NCBI GenBank assembly: GCA_937927195.1
Contig: CALBCY010000180.1
Coordinates: 1 to 53,458, forward strand
Length of the DNA stretch: 53,458 nucleotides
DNA from: an uncultured Chitinophagales bacterium
Lineage (GTDB): Bacteria > Bacteroidota > Bacteroidia > Chitinophagales > UBA2359
Direction of reading: 5' to 3'
Below, piece by piece: positions 11,501 through 18,041 of this stretch. The notes beneath the pieces were generated by a model that was not told the origin of the DNA, did no database searches, and saw nothing but the letters and a program-made list of their open reading frames with translations. The position numbers and the translations under genes were made by a program. The first letter of the stretch is position 1, and the number at the start of each line of letters is the position of its first letter.

Positions 11501-13093
11501 AGCAAACTCCCCTACTCTATAAGTATCTCCCCAAATGGTCTGGTATTCAAATGAAACACCTACAATATCATCTGTTTGAAGTGGAGCGTTTAATGAAATG
11601 AAACCCAATTGCGGATCGAAGGTAAACTCATTGGGACGAAGTCTTCTTGCTTGTCCAAACCTAAAGTCTTCTATATTGTTTAAGCCCAAATCAGACTCCA
11701 TATTGGTAATAACCGCATCTTGGCTTCTGTTGGTCCCGTTGCCAACAATGTCACTGTAAAGTGAATTGGCTTGGTTGCTCGGATAAACTTCTTGGGTTTT
11801 CGATAAAATATTTGGTTGACGATAAGGATCTGGTTCTGCCAAATCCATAAGCGCCATTACATTACGAGTATCTTGTGTAGCACCTGTATTGTTTGAAACC
11901 CAAACTTCTAAATAATTAATCTGAACTTCCGAGCTGATACAAGGCATTGAAGCCAGTGCTTTGTTGTAATTGTCTTTAAAATATTGAGCAATGAAAAAGT
12001 GTCTGTTTTGCTCAAATTGATCGGGACGCATTTCAAAATCCTTTTCTTGTGCGCCATTTTTAATGGTGATTCTTTCTGCTTTTGATTTTTGTTGTGAAAT
12101 AACACTCGTTGCTGTTAATCGGCCAAATTTCAATTTCGTTTTTAGACCAAATAGACTTTGGCTACCCGGAATTAAAGAGACAGGTAGTTGAAAATCAACA
12201 TTACCCGCTTCGATCTTTTGAATGATATCGTCTTCATCCCCTGTATATTCCAATCTTACCTGATTTTCGAAATCGAAGGTAGTTTGAGTAGAATAATTGA
12301 TATTGAAATTAAGGTTTTCTCCAATTTTACCCTGGACACTTAAATTTGGTGTCATATTGAAGTCAGGCTGCGCGGGTTGATTTTGAAGACGTTGAGGAAG
12401 TGTTGGGTTCTCAATTTTCTGTTTTCGAAAACCTAATAGCAGTTCAATACCACCACTTGGTCGAATATCAACTTGATTTCCACCAAAAATATTTCCTAAA
12501 TCTCCATCCGGCAAGTTCAATGTTGGAAGTATATTATAGGTTCCTATATCTGAAGTATTGGATTGAGAGAGAGATTCCCAATTATTGTCAATATTTTGCT
12601 GATCTTGGTATTGCCAATACTCATCAAAAGACATGGTTTGAGGAGGAAGATAAGTAGGAACATTGGGATCATTAAAAGTATATTCCCCAGTTAAAGGATC
12701 GTATTCTATTGCAAAATCTTGAGGATTAAGATCAAATGGGTTGGTACTAGGTTGTGGATTGTAAAGTTGAAAGCGTTGATCTTCAATTGGATAAATAAGA
12801 TCACTCGAGTCAGGAAGAATTGGACCAATAAATTCAGGGCCGTAATTTAAAAAAGGTTCTACAACAGCAATTGACTCTGCTGGTTCTTCTGATTTTCCGG
12901 ACTCTTCCTGTTCATCGGGTTCTTCCTCTTCAGGTTCTTCCTCATCAGGAAAAGCCTCAAACTCCATAGAGGAAAAAGCGACAAAATAGTCTCCTGCACG
13001 CAAATTTAGACTTTGCATGAAAAAAAACGAATTTAAAGCGATAGCTGCTGCTATCGTATATTTAAATCGAGTAGATATGATCCCTTCTCTCAC
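5501..13093 (-). CDS. sprA: SprA (Sov) family T9SS outer-membrane translocon
   Basis: The protein has about 2530 residues, close to the usual 2400-2500 of SprA. Known role of the family: SprA forms the very large (36-strand) outer-membrane beta-barrel that is the protein-conducting channel of the type 9 secretion system. Visible features are an N-terminal hydrophobic signal (about residues 11-32), a very acidic low-complexity stretch rich in EEEP near residues 50-70, many aromatic-rich beta-strand segments ending in the C-terminal ...IKVNFSLAQ, and family phrases such as FLDDFEGTQSEISLE and WPYLNRIDLELNDL. The start is GTG: an in-frame TAA lies immediately upstream, and the first internal ATG (residue 26) would remove the signal peptide. 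ruvA lies 239 bases upstream on the same strand, an arrangement I recall from other Bacteroidota. A short hairpin (GACGCT/AGCGTC, 13131-13147) lies in the gap. Confidence 0.96.
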   Translation of the reverse strand: MREGIISTRFKYTIAAAIALNSFFFMQSLNLRAGDYFVAFSSMEFEAFPDEEEPEEEEPDEQEESGKSEEPAESIAVVEPFLNYGPEFIGPILPDSSDLIYPIEDQRFQLYNPQPSTNPFDLNPQDFAIEYDPLTGEYTFNDPNVPTYLPPQTMSFDEYWQYQDQQNIDNNWESLSQSNTSDIGTYNILPTLNLPDGDLGNIFGGNQVDIRPSGGIELLLGFRKQKIENPTLPQRLQNQPAQPDFNMTPNLSVQGKIGENLNFNINYSTQTTFDFENQVRLEYTGDEDDIIQKIEAGNVDFQLPVSLIPGSQSLFGLKTKLKFGRLTATSVISQQKSKAERITIKNGAQEKDFEMRPDQFEQNRHFFIAQYFKDNYNKALASMPCISSEVQINYLEVWVSNNTGATQDTRNVMALMDLAEPDPYRQPNILSKTQEVYPSNQANSLYSDIVGNGTNRSQDAVITNMESDLGLNNIEDFRFGQARRLRPNEFTFDPQLGFISLNAPLQTDDIVGVSFEYQTIWGDTYRVGEFADQLPPNANDQGREQVLFVKMLKSIRPEPNLPIWDLMMRNVYKIPQAFRINEEDFRLNVFYQLLGGVGNSSVTGGGVSVFLPEGTSVRDKSIIQLIGLDRLNFQDDPKPDGTFDFFTAKPNSLTIEPEESNPYSDQNLSASGQGISGINNTGSGRRSNNRNSNNRKYYSTIDARTGRVYFPVLQPFGKDLRAQFSPEEENIADKYVYEELYDTTLTIARQFPEKNRFLIKGRYKSGVSSEFSLGAFNIPEGSVTVWAGGKQLTEGVDYTINYSLGKVTVINDAYLNSGIPINIDYEDPALFSIQQKTYFGTRLDYWINDDFTLGGTYVHLSQRPFTQKVNYGDDAISNRMVGLDGNYFKEAPGITRFVDKIPGINTKEKSTVTINAEGAKFIPGHAKAIDLGNGGVIFLDDFEGTQSEISLEFPINKWQLASTPRNGDFANADLVNDLSYNDDRARFAWYKIDNAVYSENNTQTMYTRNINFREVFPQTERQFDVFLRSLDLAYFPNEKGPYNFNTDPMDVNTDGSLKNPKDRWGGMMRDIELNDFQFHNIEFIEFWMLDPFLENPNNPGTMYLNLGTVSEDILKDGRRSFENGLPVVGQPENTDTTAWARVSNNNVIAQFFDSDTSARRQQDIGLDGLNNDGERVLFKQYLDDLVTVTNIDQSSQFYQETQNDPANDDFRYFIGANFDASADVVERYKRFNNPEGNSVTQDAANNQGFTTSSTNLPDNEDLNDDNALEQAEAFFQYKIDLRPNMEIGENFITNIRESEIPNIGTARWLKFQIPIADYEKAVGGIDQFTAIQFMRLYMTDFQDPVVCRMADFNLVRNQWRRYESNILEEGEYQPTDNFGQSDFNVTSVSIQQHYEKFPVPYRLPPGVIQEEIFNNTSTPLTQNEQSLSLQVCNLEDGVANAVFKTERYDMRQFKRLQMWVHAEEGFESDNTMKDGDVSAIIRIGSDFVSNYYEYEVPLSITPEITSVGNSEVDKERIWPYLNRIDLELNDLVDLKKVRNFTLDEININKPYSVFLEDTLISNTGEQIPVKRKLTVVGSPDLGKVATIMLGVRNPKRTSFTEASDDGLAKCAEVWFNELALSGFNEEGGYAAQARMDVKLADFGNVTVSGNLHTTGFGSLEQKVNDRYQDNYRQYDVTANLNLDKFLPKNSGIKIPLYAGYSESISTPQYHPYDTDIILEEALDSVELYKGKVARDSLKKQSQEYTNIKSVNVSNVRKVRTDTKKKQRFYDIENFNVSAAYTETNFRDPYIESEKEQRYTGELGYNFTTRPNYIKPFNKLIKSNSKWLKMIKDINFNLKPSNLSFKTDLNRLYSETKYRNLVGDKFEMPTLYNKDFVWGRYYGLKFDLMKSLSLDYTATNLSRLDEPIGPKNDASKEQVWDSFKDLGRTINYTQTANVNFDVPIDKIPLFDWTKLRARYGTNYEWITGPLMSVDSLDKGNIIMNQANLQLNGELNFSKLYGKSKFLKQIDRPSRGGSKKNKPKPKGKDDPKDGKEEADGKKKKSGNGEVSPIVRAVVSPILMIKRVSLTYNDRRASEVPGFNPKSGILGQDWDGNGSGAAAPGIDFLFGKQPDKQWLDDASNKNWITSNALLNRQFRQTNDKTIQGKASLEPWNGFKIDLTLNKNERETYTELYKVNKLGEFQHMAPNSFGSYSVSYIPFKTSWDQIDDSTMLSQAFEQFEANRTIVSERLGEKNLAATGSYFNPADSSFVDEFSRGYGPYAQDVLIPAFLAAYKGVDARNIELGDKALRQFPLPNWSVSWNGLSRLSWFKNVISNMNLTHRYSSTYTVNSFRTEPNYQTRVYDTDPFNYSPYAIDSLSGNFFTRYRIPDIQITEQFSPLIGLDMTFTNSFNTRVEYGRRRSIGLSLIDYQINEQKGSEFLIGAGYQIAGLKLPFKNKEGEQVVLENDLTFQFDFSITDNITSIYALDQGITQPTNGNITYRLSPTLDYVVNDQIRLTLYYEWSKSVPYTTQSYPRTDTRGGIKVNFSLAQ

Positions 13094-13332
13094 TTAATTA
13101 GATTATTTTGAAACTAGAACTTAGATTTTAGACGCTACCGAAGCGTCGGCCGGATGATAGAATGGAGGAATGGTCAAAAAATATTGAAAATGTTTTCTTA
13201 TTCAATTTGTTCTGAATTCTACGATCTAAAATCTAGCATCTAATGTCTATTACTTAAATAAATGGCAAATCGTTTAAAATGTCCATCAATTTGCCACAAA
13301 AATACGGACACAAAGCATTGAATTTCAATACC

Positions 13333-13920
13333 TTAAATGTTTTTCAAGCACACTTTGACCAGTTTTTCAACTGAATCTATTTCAGGCTGCGCTTTTAAGA
13401 TCTTATTAATGGTCTTTTGGGCAGCGATTTTTGATATACCCAAACTTACCAAAGCAGATAACGCTTCATCTATAAGGGTATTGTGTTTCACACTAGAAAT
13501 AGTGCTTGGTTTGGCTACTTTTAAGAACTTGTCTTTTAATTCTAAAACCAGTCTCTGCGCAGACTTTGGGCCAATCCCTTTTATTGATTTTAAGAGTGCG
13601 ATATTTCCATCTACTACTGCGCTTTGTATTTCAGCAGGGGAATACGATGATAAAATCATTAATGCAGTAGAGGGACCAACGCCTGAAACCGAAATAAAGT
13701 CCAGAAACAGGGACTTTTCCAATTCATCTGTAAAACCAAACATGGTTGGTAGACTCTCATCTTTTATGTAATAATGAATAAATAAAAGGCACTTTTTGCT
13801 GCCTTGTAATTTGGAATAGGTGTTTAGGCTAATATTAACGTGGTAACCGATTCCATTATTCTCCAAAATCACAAAAGTTGGTGTCAGGCTTTGGATATCA
13901 CCCTTGATGTACGCTATCAC
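13333..13920 (-). CDS. ruvA: Holliday junction branch-migration protein RuvA
   Basis: RuvA binds four-way DNA junctions as a tetramer and loads the RuvB motor. With the start chosen here it has 195 residues, the usual size. The N-terminal OB domain begins VIAYIKGDI, where the V codon is GTG; RuvA proteins typically begin MIAYxxG. The two helix-hairpin-helix motifs are visible (SVSGVGPSTALMIL and KGIGPKSAQRLVLELKDK), followed by a linker and the C-terminal RuvB-contact domain (EALSALVSLGI). The frame stays open to an ATG at 14028, which would add 36 residues, but that part lies partly in a repeat and does not look like RuvA. A TACTTTTG box on the minus strand (13955-13948) just upstream fits a -7 element for the GTG start. 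Confidence 0.93.
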   Translation of the reverse strand: MIAYIKGDIQSLTPTFVILENNGIGYHVNISLNTYSKLQGSKKCLLFIHYYIKDESLPTMFGFTDELEKSLFLDFISVSGVGPSTALMILSSYSPAEIQSAVVDGNIALLKSIKGIGPKSAQRLVLELKDKFLKVAKPSTISSVKHNTLIDEALSALVSLGISKIAAQKTINKILKAQPEIDSVEKLVKVCLKNI

Positions 13921-14001
13921 AGAAAAAGGGTTTAATTTTAAAGACTGCAAAAGTACAAAATATCCAACTAATAAAGACTTTTTTAAAAGAATGCTATTTA
14001 A

Positions 14002-14245
14002 GTACACTGTCAAACAAGTTCTGTCCATTTTGACTGCATCTTTTAAGATCAGTCTTCCTTGACAAAAGACTCACTATGCTATGGCATTAACCGCTTTTGC
14101 CAGCTCGATTAATAAATAACCAACTCAAAATGGAACAAAACAGAAATGCCAAAGTACTTAGTATACTGTCAATTAAAACTTGTCCGTTTTAAATATTTAT
14201 TTTGCAATTCAGACAATACTTATTTGACCGTATACTTAGGCATTA
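14002..14245. repeat. cluster of four related ~30-bp motifs (MITE or IS-end remnant)
   Basis: Two direct copies, at 14002-14034 and 14161-14193, share GTAyACTGTCAA followed by a TGTCCnTTTT block. An inverted relative reads GTATACGGTCAAATAAGT on the minus strand near 14236-14206. Another inverted relative at about 14143-14118 reads TTTTGTTCCATTTTGAGT on the minus strand, matching TTCTGTCCATTTTGACT of the first copy. The arrangement of inverted and direct ends looks like nested terminal repeats of a small element. No transposase frame is present. The rest of 13921-14392 has no gene. Confidence 0.5.
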
Positions 14246-14348
14246 TTGATATAGTAAGGGAGGAGGATTAGCAGACCTCTTCATTTAAAGTATCTATTCA
14301 TTCTTCCTTCCTTCTTAAAGGAAATTCGGTTTTTTGATGCTTAAACTC

Positions 14349-14356
14349 TACCTTTG
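14349..14356 (+). promoter_or_regulatory. -7 box (TACCTTTG) upstream of the GGGP synthase gene
   Basis: TACCTTTG is a perfect match to TAnnTTTG and lies 37 bases before the ATG at 14393. The best -33 candidate is TTCG at 14325-14328, 20 bases upstream; the same TTCG variant precedes the -7 box at 44750. Confidence 0.5.
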
Positions 14357-14392
14357 TAAGGTCGTTTTAATGAACTAGGTAAGACAAGCGCA

Positions 14393-15157
14393 ATGAGCAA
14401 GGACATTTTTTCTTTTATTTCAGATTCCAGGCAAAAAAACAAGAAGTTATTGGCTGTCTTGATTGATCCTGACAAGGTTGACTTACCAATTGTTAAAATG
14501 CTGGTTGAAAAGGGCGTCGAAGCAGCAGTGGACCTATTTTTTGTTGGAGGCAGTTTGGTTACTGAAAACAATATGAAACAAGTCATTGCCTATGTTAAAG
14601 AATTATGCGATATCCCAGTGGTTTTGTTCCCTGGAAGCCCAATTCAATTGACTGAGGCAGCTGATGCCTTGTTGTTTCTTTCCCTGATTTCTGGCAGGAA
14701 CCCTGATTTATTGATCGGGAAACACGTTACAGCTGCTCCACTTCTTAAAAACATGGACATTGAGGTCATTCCAACGGCTTACATGTTGATAGATGGAGGC
14801 CAACCGACAACGGCTTCTTATATTTCCAATACTTTCCCCATTCCACATAACAAGCCATCTATTGCAGCTTGTACAGCACTGGCAGGAGAATTTCTTGGTC
14901 TAAAATTGCTTTACATGGACAGCGGTAGCGGAGCAAAACGCTCTGTTAGCCTTCAAATGATTAGAGCAGTGAAAGATCAGGTAAATTTGCCAATCATAAT
15001 TGGCGGAGGAATAAGAGAACCTGAACAAGCGTATGAAGTTTGCCGTGCAGGAGCTGACCTTGTCGTTATTGGAACAGCCATTGAAGAAGATTCTGATATG
15101 ATTTTTAAAATGGCCAAAGCGGTTCATTCCAATATGGAGAGTTTGAAGATGGAGTAA
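14393..15157 (+). CDS. geranylgeranylglyceryl/heptaprenylglyceryl phosphate synthase family protein
   Basis: The protein has 254 residues and a complete TIM-barrel of the GGGP synthase/PcrB family. The family transfers a polyprenyl group from polyprenyl diphosphate to sn-glycerol-1-phosphate, making the ether bond of archaeal-type lipids; Bacteroidota are known to carry group II members. Visible motifs are the N-terminal LIDPDK, FVGGS, LFPGSP, PTAYMLIDGG, LYMDSGSGAK (phosphate and glycerol phosphate site) and the C-terminal phosphate-binding IIGGGIREPEQA and GADLVVIGTAIE. The ATG at 14393 leaves a short leader after a good -7 box. It stands alone between the ruvA promoter region and a convergent flavoenzyme operon. 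Prenyl length and the lipid made cannot be told from the sequence. Confidence 0.9.
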   Translation: MSKDIFSFISDSRQKNKKLLAVLIDPDKVDLPIVKMLVEKGVEAAVDLFFVGGSLVTENNMKQVIAYVKELCDIPVVLFPGSPIQLTEAADALLFLSLISGRNPDLLIGKHVTAAPLLKNMDIEVIPTAYMLIDGGQPTTASYISNTFPIPHNKPSIAACTALAGEFLGLKLLYMDSGSGAKRSVSLQMIRAVKDQVNLPIIIGGGIREPEQAYEVCRAGADLVVIGTAIEEDSDMIFKMAKAVHSNMESLKME

Positions 15158-15158
15158 A

Positions 15159-15247
15159 TTGGTGTTGGGTATTGGGTATTGGGTCGCAGCGAGCCTTCGG
15201 CCGCTCTCGCGCTTTTGGGTCAATGCCTAGGGCATTTTTTGGGTTCG
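15159..15247. repeat. dispersed two-hairpin repeat, copy 1 (after GGGP synthase)
   Basis: The repeat begins two bases after the GGGP synthase stop codon. It consists of repeated TTGGGT words, a hairpin with stem GCGAG/CTCGC (15189-15193 and 15206-15210), the phrase CGCTTTTGGGTC, a second hairpin ATGCC-TAG-GGCAT (15223-15235), and TTTTGGGTTCG. Two further copies are at 23520-23601 and 52287-52376. It is GC-rich compared with its surroundings. Confidence 0.75.
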
Positions 15248-15460
15248 CCCATTGTTCGCCCCCGAATTGTCATTTCGACATAGCAGAAATCTTTTTCTTC
15301 ACATCAAATTATTTCTTCTACCAAGGTCTCTAGAGTCCCTGAATTTTTTCAACTTTGACTGACTCTTATTATCCCAACCGAATCAATAATCAATGAATCA
15401 ATAATTATTTCAACTGACTCTTCAACTTAAAAGTTTCAGCTTAAACTTGGACTTATCCCC
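15248..15460. repeat. gene-free stretch with simple dispersed repeats
   Basis: GTCATTTCGACATAGCAGAA around 15269-15290 resembles a dispersed intergenic repeat that I recall from many Bacteroidota genomes. Around 15383-15408 there are AATCAATAATCAATGAATCA words, the reverse complement of the TGATTAT units found as a tandem array at 48724-48779. No gene or clear terminator was seen between the two convergent genes. Confidence 0.4.
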
Positions 15461-16597
15461 TTACAACAACCATTCATTGACCTTCAATCCAAAAGCTACT
15501 CGTCCAGCTATTTCATAGTTGTTTGAAGAAACCATTCCGTGCTGCGAGACTACATGAATGTCTTTTAAAAGCTCTTGTAATTTCACTCCATCCCAAATCG
15601 AAGATCCTCCACCAATTTTATAGGCTTGACTGACTATTTCACAACATTCACTAACAGTAAAAGTTGTGGCCAAACGCAATTCGCTCTTGGTTGAAATATC
15701 GTCTATTCTACCCGCTGCATTTGACCAGTTTTTTTCAATAGCGTTTTCAAGAAAGCTTTTACAGGACAAATATTTTGCTTTCATTAAAGCTACTTTTTCC
15801 TGGATCACTGCTCTTTCCCCCAATGTCTTTCTTCCTCCAGATGGGACTTTTTCTGTGGCCAATATTATTATTTCATCAATGGCCCTTTTGGCCAAACCCA
15901 AAGCAACAGAAGCCACTCCACTTGCAAGCGCTCCCAAAAATGAAAAGCGATACAAAGCTGCATCAATCTTAGGTTTTACAACTGGGAAGAACATCCAATT
16001 CCCATTAGGAACAAATGCATTTTCAACAGCATAATCAATACTGTTGGTCCCATTCAGTCCCAGAACATTCCAGTTGTCAATAAATTGAACATCTTCTGGT
16101 TTCAAATAGACCAAAATGGAGCGCGGTTTTTCGTTGTTATCATCGATCAACATTGCTCCGGCCACAATGTGGGAACAATGTCTAATGCCCGAACCCCATG
16201 ACCATTTCCCTGAGACTTTAATTCCATTCTTTTCTTTTTTGGCCTTGCCTACTGGAGCTGCCCAACCACCAGTAAGTGCCAATGGATCGCCAAAAATTTC
16301 ACGAGCAAAATCCTTTTCTAAATAGCCACTTCCGAGAGCTGCAGTGCCTGTAACGCCCAATATCCAAGCAATGGAACCGTTGTATTGAGCCAAAATCTGA
16401 ACAGCTTGACTCAGGTCTGCAACTGAAGCTTGAAGCCCTCCATATTCTGCTGCAATCCAAAGTTTGAATGCACCCGATTTTTTCAAATCAAGTATCAACT
16501 CATCAGGCAAACAACGATCTTTTAAAATATCTTTGTTTTGCCTTTCGGCTTCTTTCCCTATGCGATGAAGTTCGCTAATTAATTTTTCTGCAAGCAT
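15461..16597 (-). CDS. acyl-CoA-dehydrogenase-like flavoprotein (HsaA/DszC-type)
   Basis: The protein has 378 residues and the acyl-CoA dehydrogenase fold: an N-terminal helical domain (LPDELILDLKKSGAFKLWIAAEYGG), a central beta domain (GKWSWGSGIRHCSHIVAGAM) and a C-terminal helical domain. The wording GxWxWGSG in place of the usual acyl-CoA dehydrogenase GxKxxITN, and the C-terminal GGGSSIWDGVKLQELLKDIHVVSQH, point to the branch of reduced-flavin-dependent monooxygenases and related enzymes (HsaA, DszC, nitroalkane oxidase-like) rather than beta-oxidation dehydrogenases. It follows an Old-Yellow-Enzyme-like gene by 23 bases on the same strand, so the two are probably co-transcribed. The substrate is unknown. 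Confidence 0.75.
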   Translation of the reverse strand: MLAEKLISELHRIGKEAERQNKDILKDRCLPDELILDLKKSGAFKLWIAAEYGGLQASVADLSQAVQILAQYNGSIAWILGVTGTAALGSGYLEKDFAREIFGDPLALTGGWAAPVGKAKKEKNGIKVSGKWSWGSGIRHCSHIVAGAMLIDDNNEKPRSILVYLKPEDVQFIDNWNVLGLNGTNSIDYAVENAFVPNGNWMFFPVVKPKIDAALYRFSFLGALASGVASVALGLAKRAIDEIIILATEKVPSGGRKTLGERAVIQEKVALMKAKYLSCKSFLENAIEKNWSNAAGRIDDISTKSELRLATTFTVSECCEIVSQAYKIGGGSSIWDGVKLQELLKDIHVVSQHGMVSSNNYEIAGRVAFGLKVNEWLL

Positions 16598-16620
16598 TTT
16601 ACGATTCTAAAATCAACAAT

Positions 16621-17814
16621 TTATACGGGTCTTTTTTTACCAGTAATTTTCTCATAAACCATCCAAACATCCATCTCTGGATCGGGCTTCATTCCTTTCC
16701 CCATTCTTATCAACTGAAATTGATGCCAAGGTGTTTGAAGCATTCCAGATTGATCTATTTTTTCCACGCCCGTTAGCAAATCAGGAACCGAGCAGTCTTT
16801 CATTTCACCATTCAATAAATCATTGGCAACAGTTGGATAAAGACAGAATGGACGCCCCAATCCTATGAAGTCCAACTCCCCACCTTCTAATGCTGAATTC
16901 ATAGCTTTAACGGTTCTAAACCCTCCAGTTAACATGAGTGGACTTTTTATTAATTTACGAACTTTTACTATAAAATCCATAAAATAAGCTTCTCGCTTGA
17001 TGGTACTTTCTCTTTGTACTGAACCGACCATTGCTGCTCTTTCATAAGTACCACCCGAGACCTCTATTAAGTCCATTCCCAATTCGTCCAACATTTGAAT
17101 AACTTTAATGGATTCCTCCTCTGTAAATGCACCTCTTTGAAAGTCGGCTGAGTTTATTTTTATACTTACTGGAAAGTCAGGGCCAACTTTCTTTCTCATG
17201 TCTTTGTAAATTTCCAACACAAACCTCGCTCTATTTTCCAAACTCCCGCCCCACTCGTCTAATCGAAGATTGGTTAAAGGAGAAAGAAATTGACTAACAA
17301 GATAACCGTGGGCTCCATGAATTTGTGCACCCTGCATTCCTGATTTTTTTGCAAGCAAAGCAGCATTTCCATAGGCATCAATCAGTTTTAATATTTCATC
17401 GGGACTCAAAGGGCGTGGTTCCAAATAAAGTTTACCGGGCATTTTGACATTCGAAGCACTGACAGGTGCCTTGTCCAAATAGAAAGGGGATTGTCGGCCC
17501 GGATGGTTGATTTGCATCCATAGTTGTGAACCGTTTGCCTGCGCTTTTTCAGCAAGTTTTGAAAAGGATTCCAGATAGCGCTCATCTTCAGCGATCATTA
17601 CATTGGCATTGACCAAGTGGTCTTTGTCTACCATTACATTTCCGGTAAACAATACACCTGCTCCACCTTTTCCCCACTGATCGTAAAGATTGAACAAAGC
17701 TTCTGAAGGACGGCCATTTGCCTCTGCAATTCCTTCACTTAATGCAGATTTTAAGATTCTATTTGGGATAGATTTGCCACAAGGAAGGACAAATGATTGG
17801 TTCAGTAAATTCAT
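16621..17814 (-). CDS. NADH:flavin oxidoreductase, Old Yellow Enzyme family
   Basis: The protein has 397 residues, a single FMN-binding TIM barrel without the extra NAD/FAD domains of the 2,4-dienoyl-CoA reductases. Visible are the N-terminal NRILKSALSEG (FMN contact), QINHPGRQ, the active-site stretch QIHGAHGYLVSQFLSP, RLDEWGGSLENRARF, and the C-terminal GGFRT and DFIGLGRPF phosphate-binding segments. The family reduces activated C=C bonds with NAD(P)H and FMN. It is the first gene of a probable two-gene operon with the acyl-CoA-dehydrogenase-like flavoprotein. The partner could use reduced flavin or the ene-reductase product, but that is inference. The upstream region holds the hairpin array 17872-17978. 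Confidence 0.88.
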   Translation of the reverse strand: MNLLNQSFVLPCGKSIPNRILKSALSEGIAEANGRPSEALFNLYDQWGKGGAGVLFTGNVMVDKDHLVNANVMIAEDERYLESFSKLAEKAQANGSQLWMQINHPGRQSPFYLDKAPVSASNVKMPGKLYLEPRPLSPDEILKLIDAYGNAALLAKKSGMQGAQIHGAHGYLVSQFLSPLTNLRLDEWGGSLENRARFVLEIYKDMRKKVGPDFPVSIKINSADFQRGAFTEEESIKVIQMLDELGMDLIEVSGGTYERAAMVGSVQRESTIKREAYFMDFIVKVRKLIKSPLMLTGGFRTVKAMNSALEGGELDFIGLGRPFCLYPTVANDLLNGEMKDCSVPDLLTGVEKIDQSGMLQTPWHQFQLIRMGKGMKPDPEMDVWMVYEKITGKKRPV

Positions 17815-17871
17815 GGCTGCAAAGGTAGGGAAATTTTCTAGCGAAAATTTGGTACGCTTCGTTGTTGGTAT

Positions 17872-17978
17872 GGTGACTGCGTCACCTGTTGGTGCACTCG
17901 GCTTCGCCTTTGCTGTTGGTACAGCTTCATTGGCCTGTCGGCCAATTTTGCTTGTTGGACTTTAAGGCTTCTAGCCTT
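17872..17978. repeat. array of four short perfect hairpins
   Basis: Four perfect stem-loops lie in 107 bases: GGTGAC-TGC-GTCACC (17872-17886), GGC-TTC-GCC (17900-17908), ATTGGCC-TGTC-GGCCAAT (17929-17946) and AAGGCT-TCT-AGCCTT (17964-17978). They are separated by TTGTTGG- or CTGTTGG-type words. The array lies between the start of the OYE gene and the end of the next minus-strand gene. The tiny loops and GCC/GGC stems recall the hairpins of the dispersed repeat at 15159, 23520 and 52287. Confidence 0.7.
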
Positions 17979-18041
17979 GGGCTCTTTGCGATTCTCTTTG
18001 CGACTTTGCGTCTCCGCGTTAAAAATCCACAATCTTATCTA

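Noticed and set aside
13921..14028. 36-residue N-terminal extension of RuvA starting at ATG 14028
   Set aside because: RuvA proteins begin at the residue encoded by the GTG at 13920; the extension is unlike the family and its upstream end overlaps a repeat motif.
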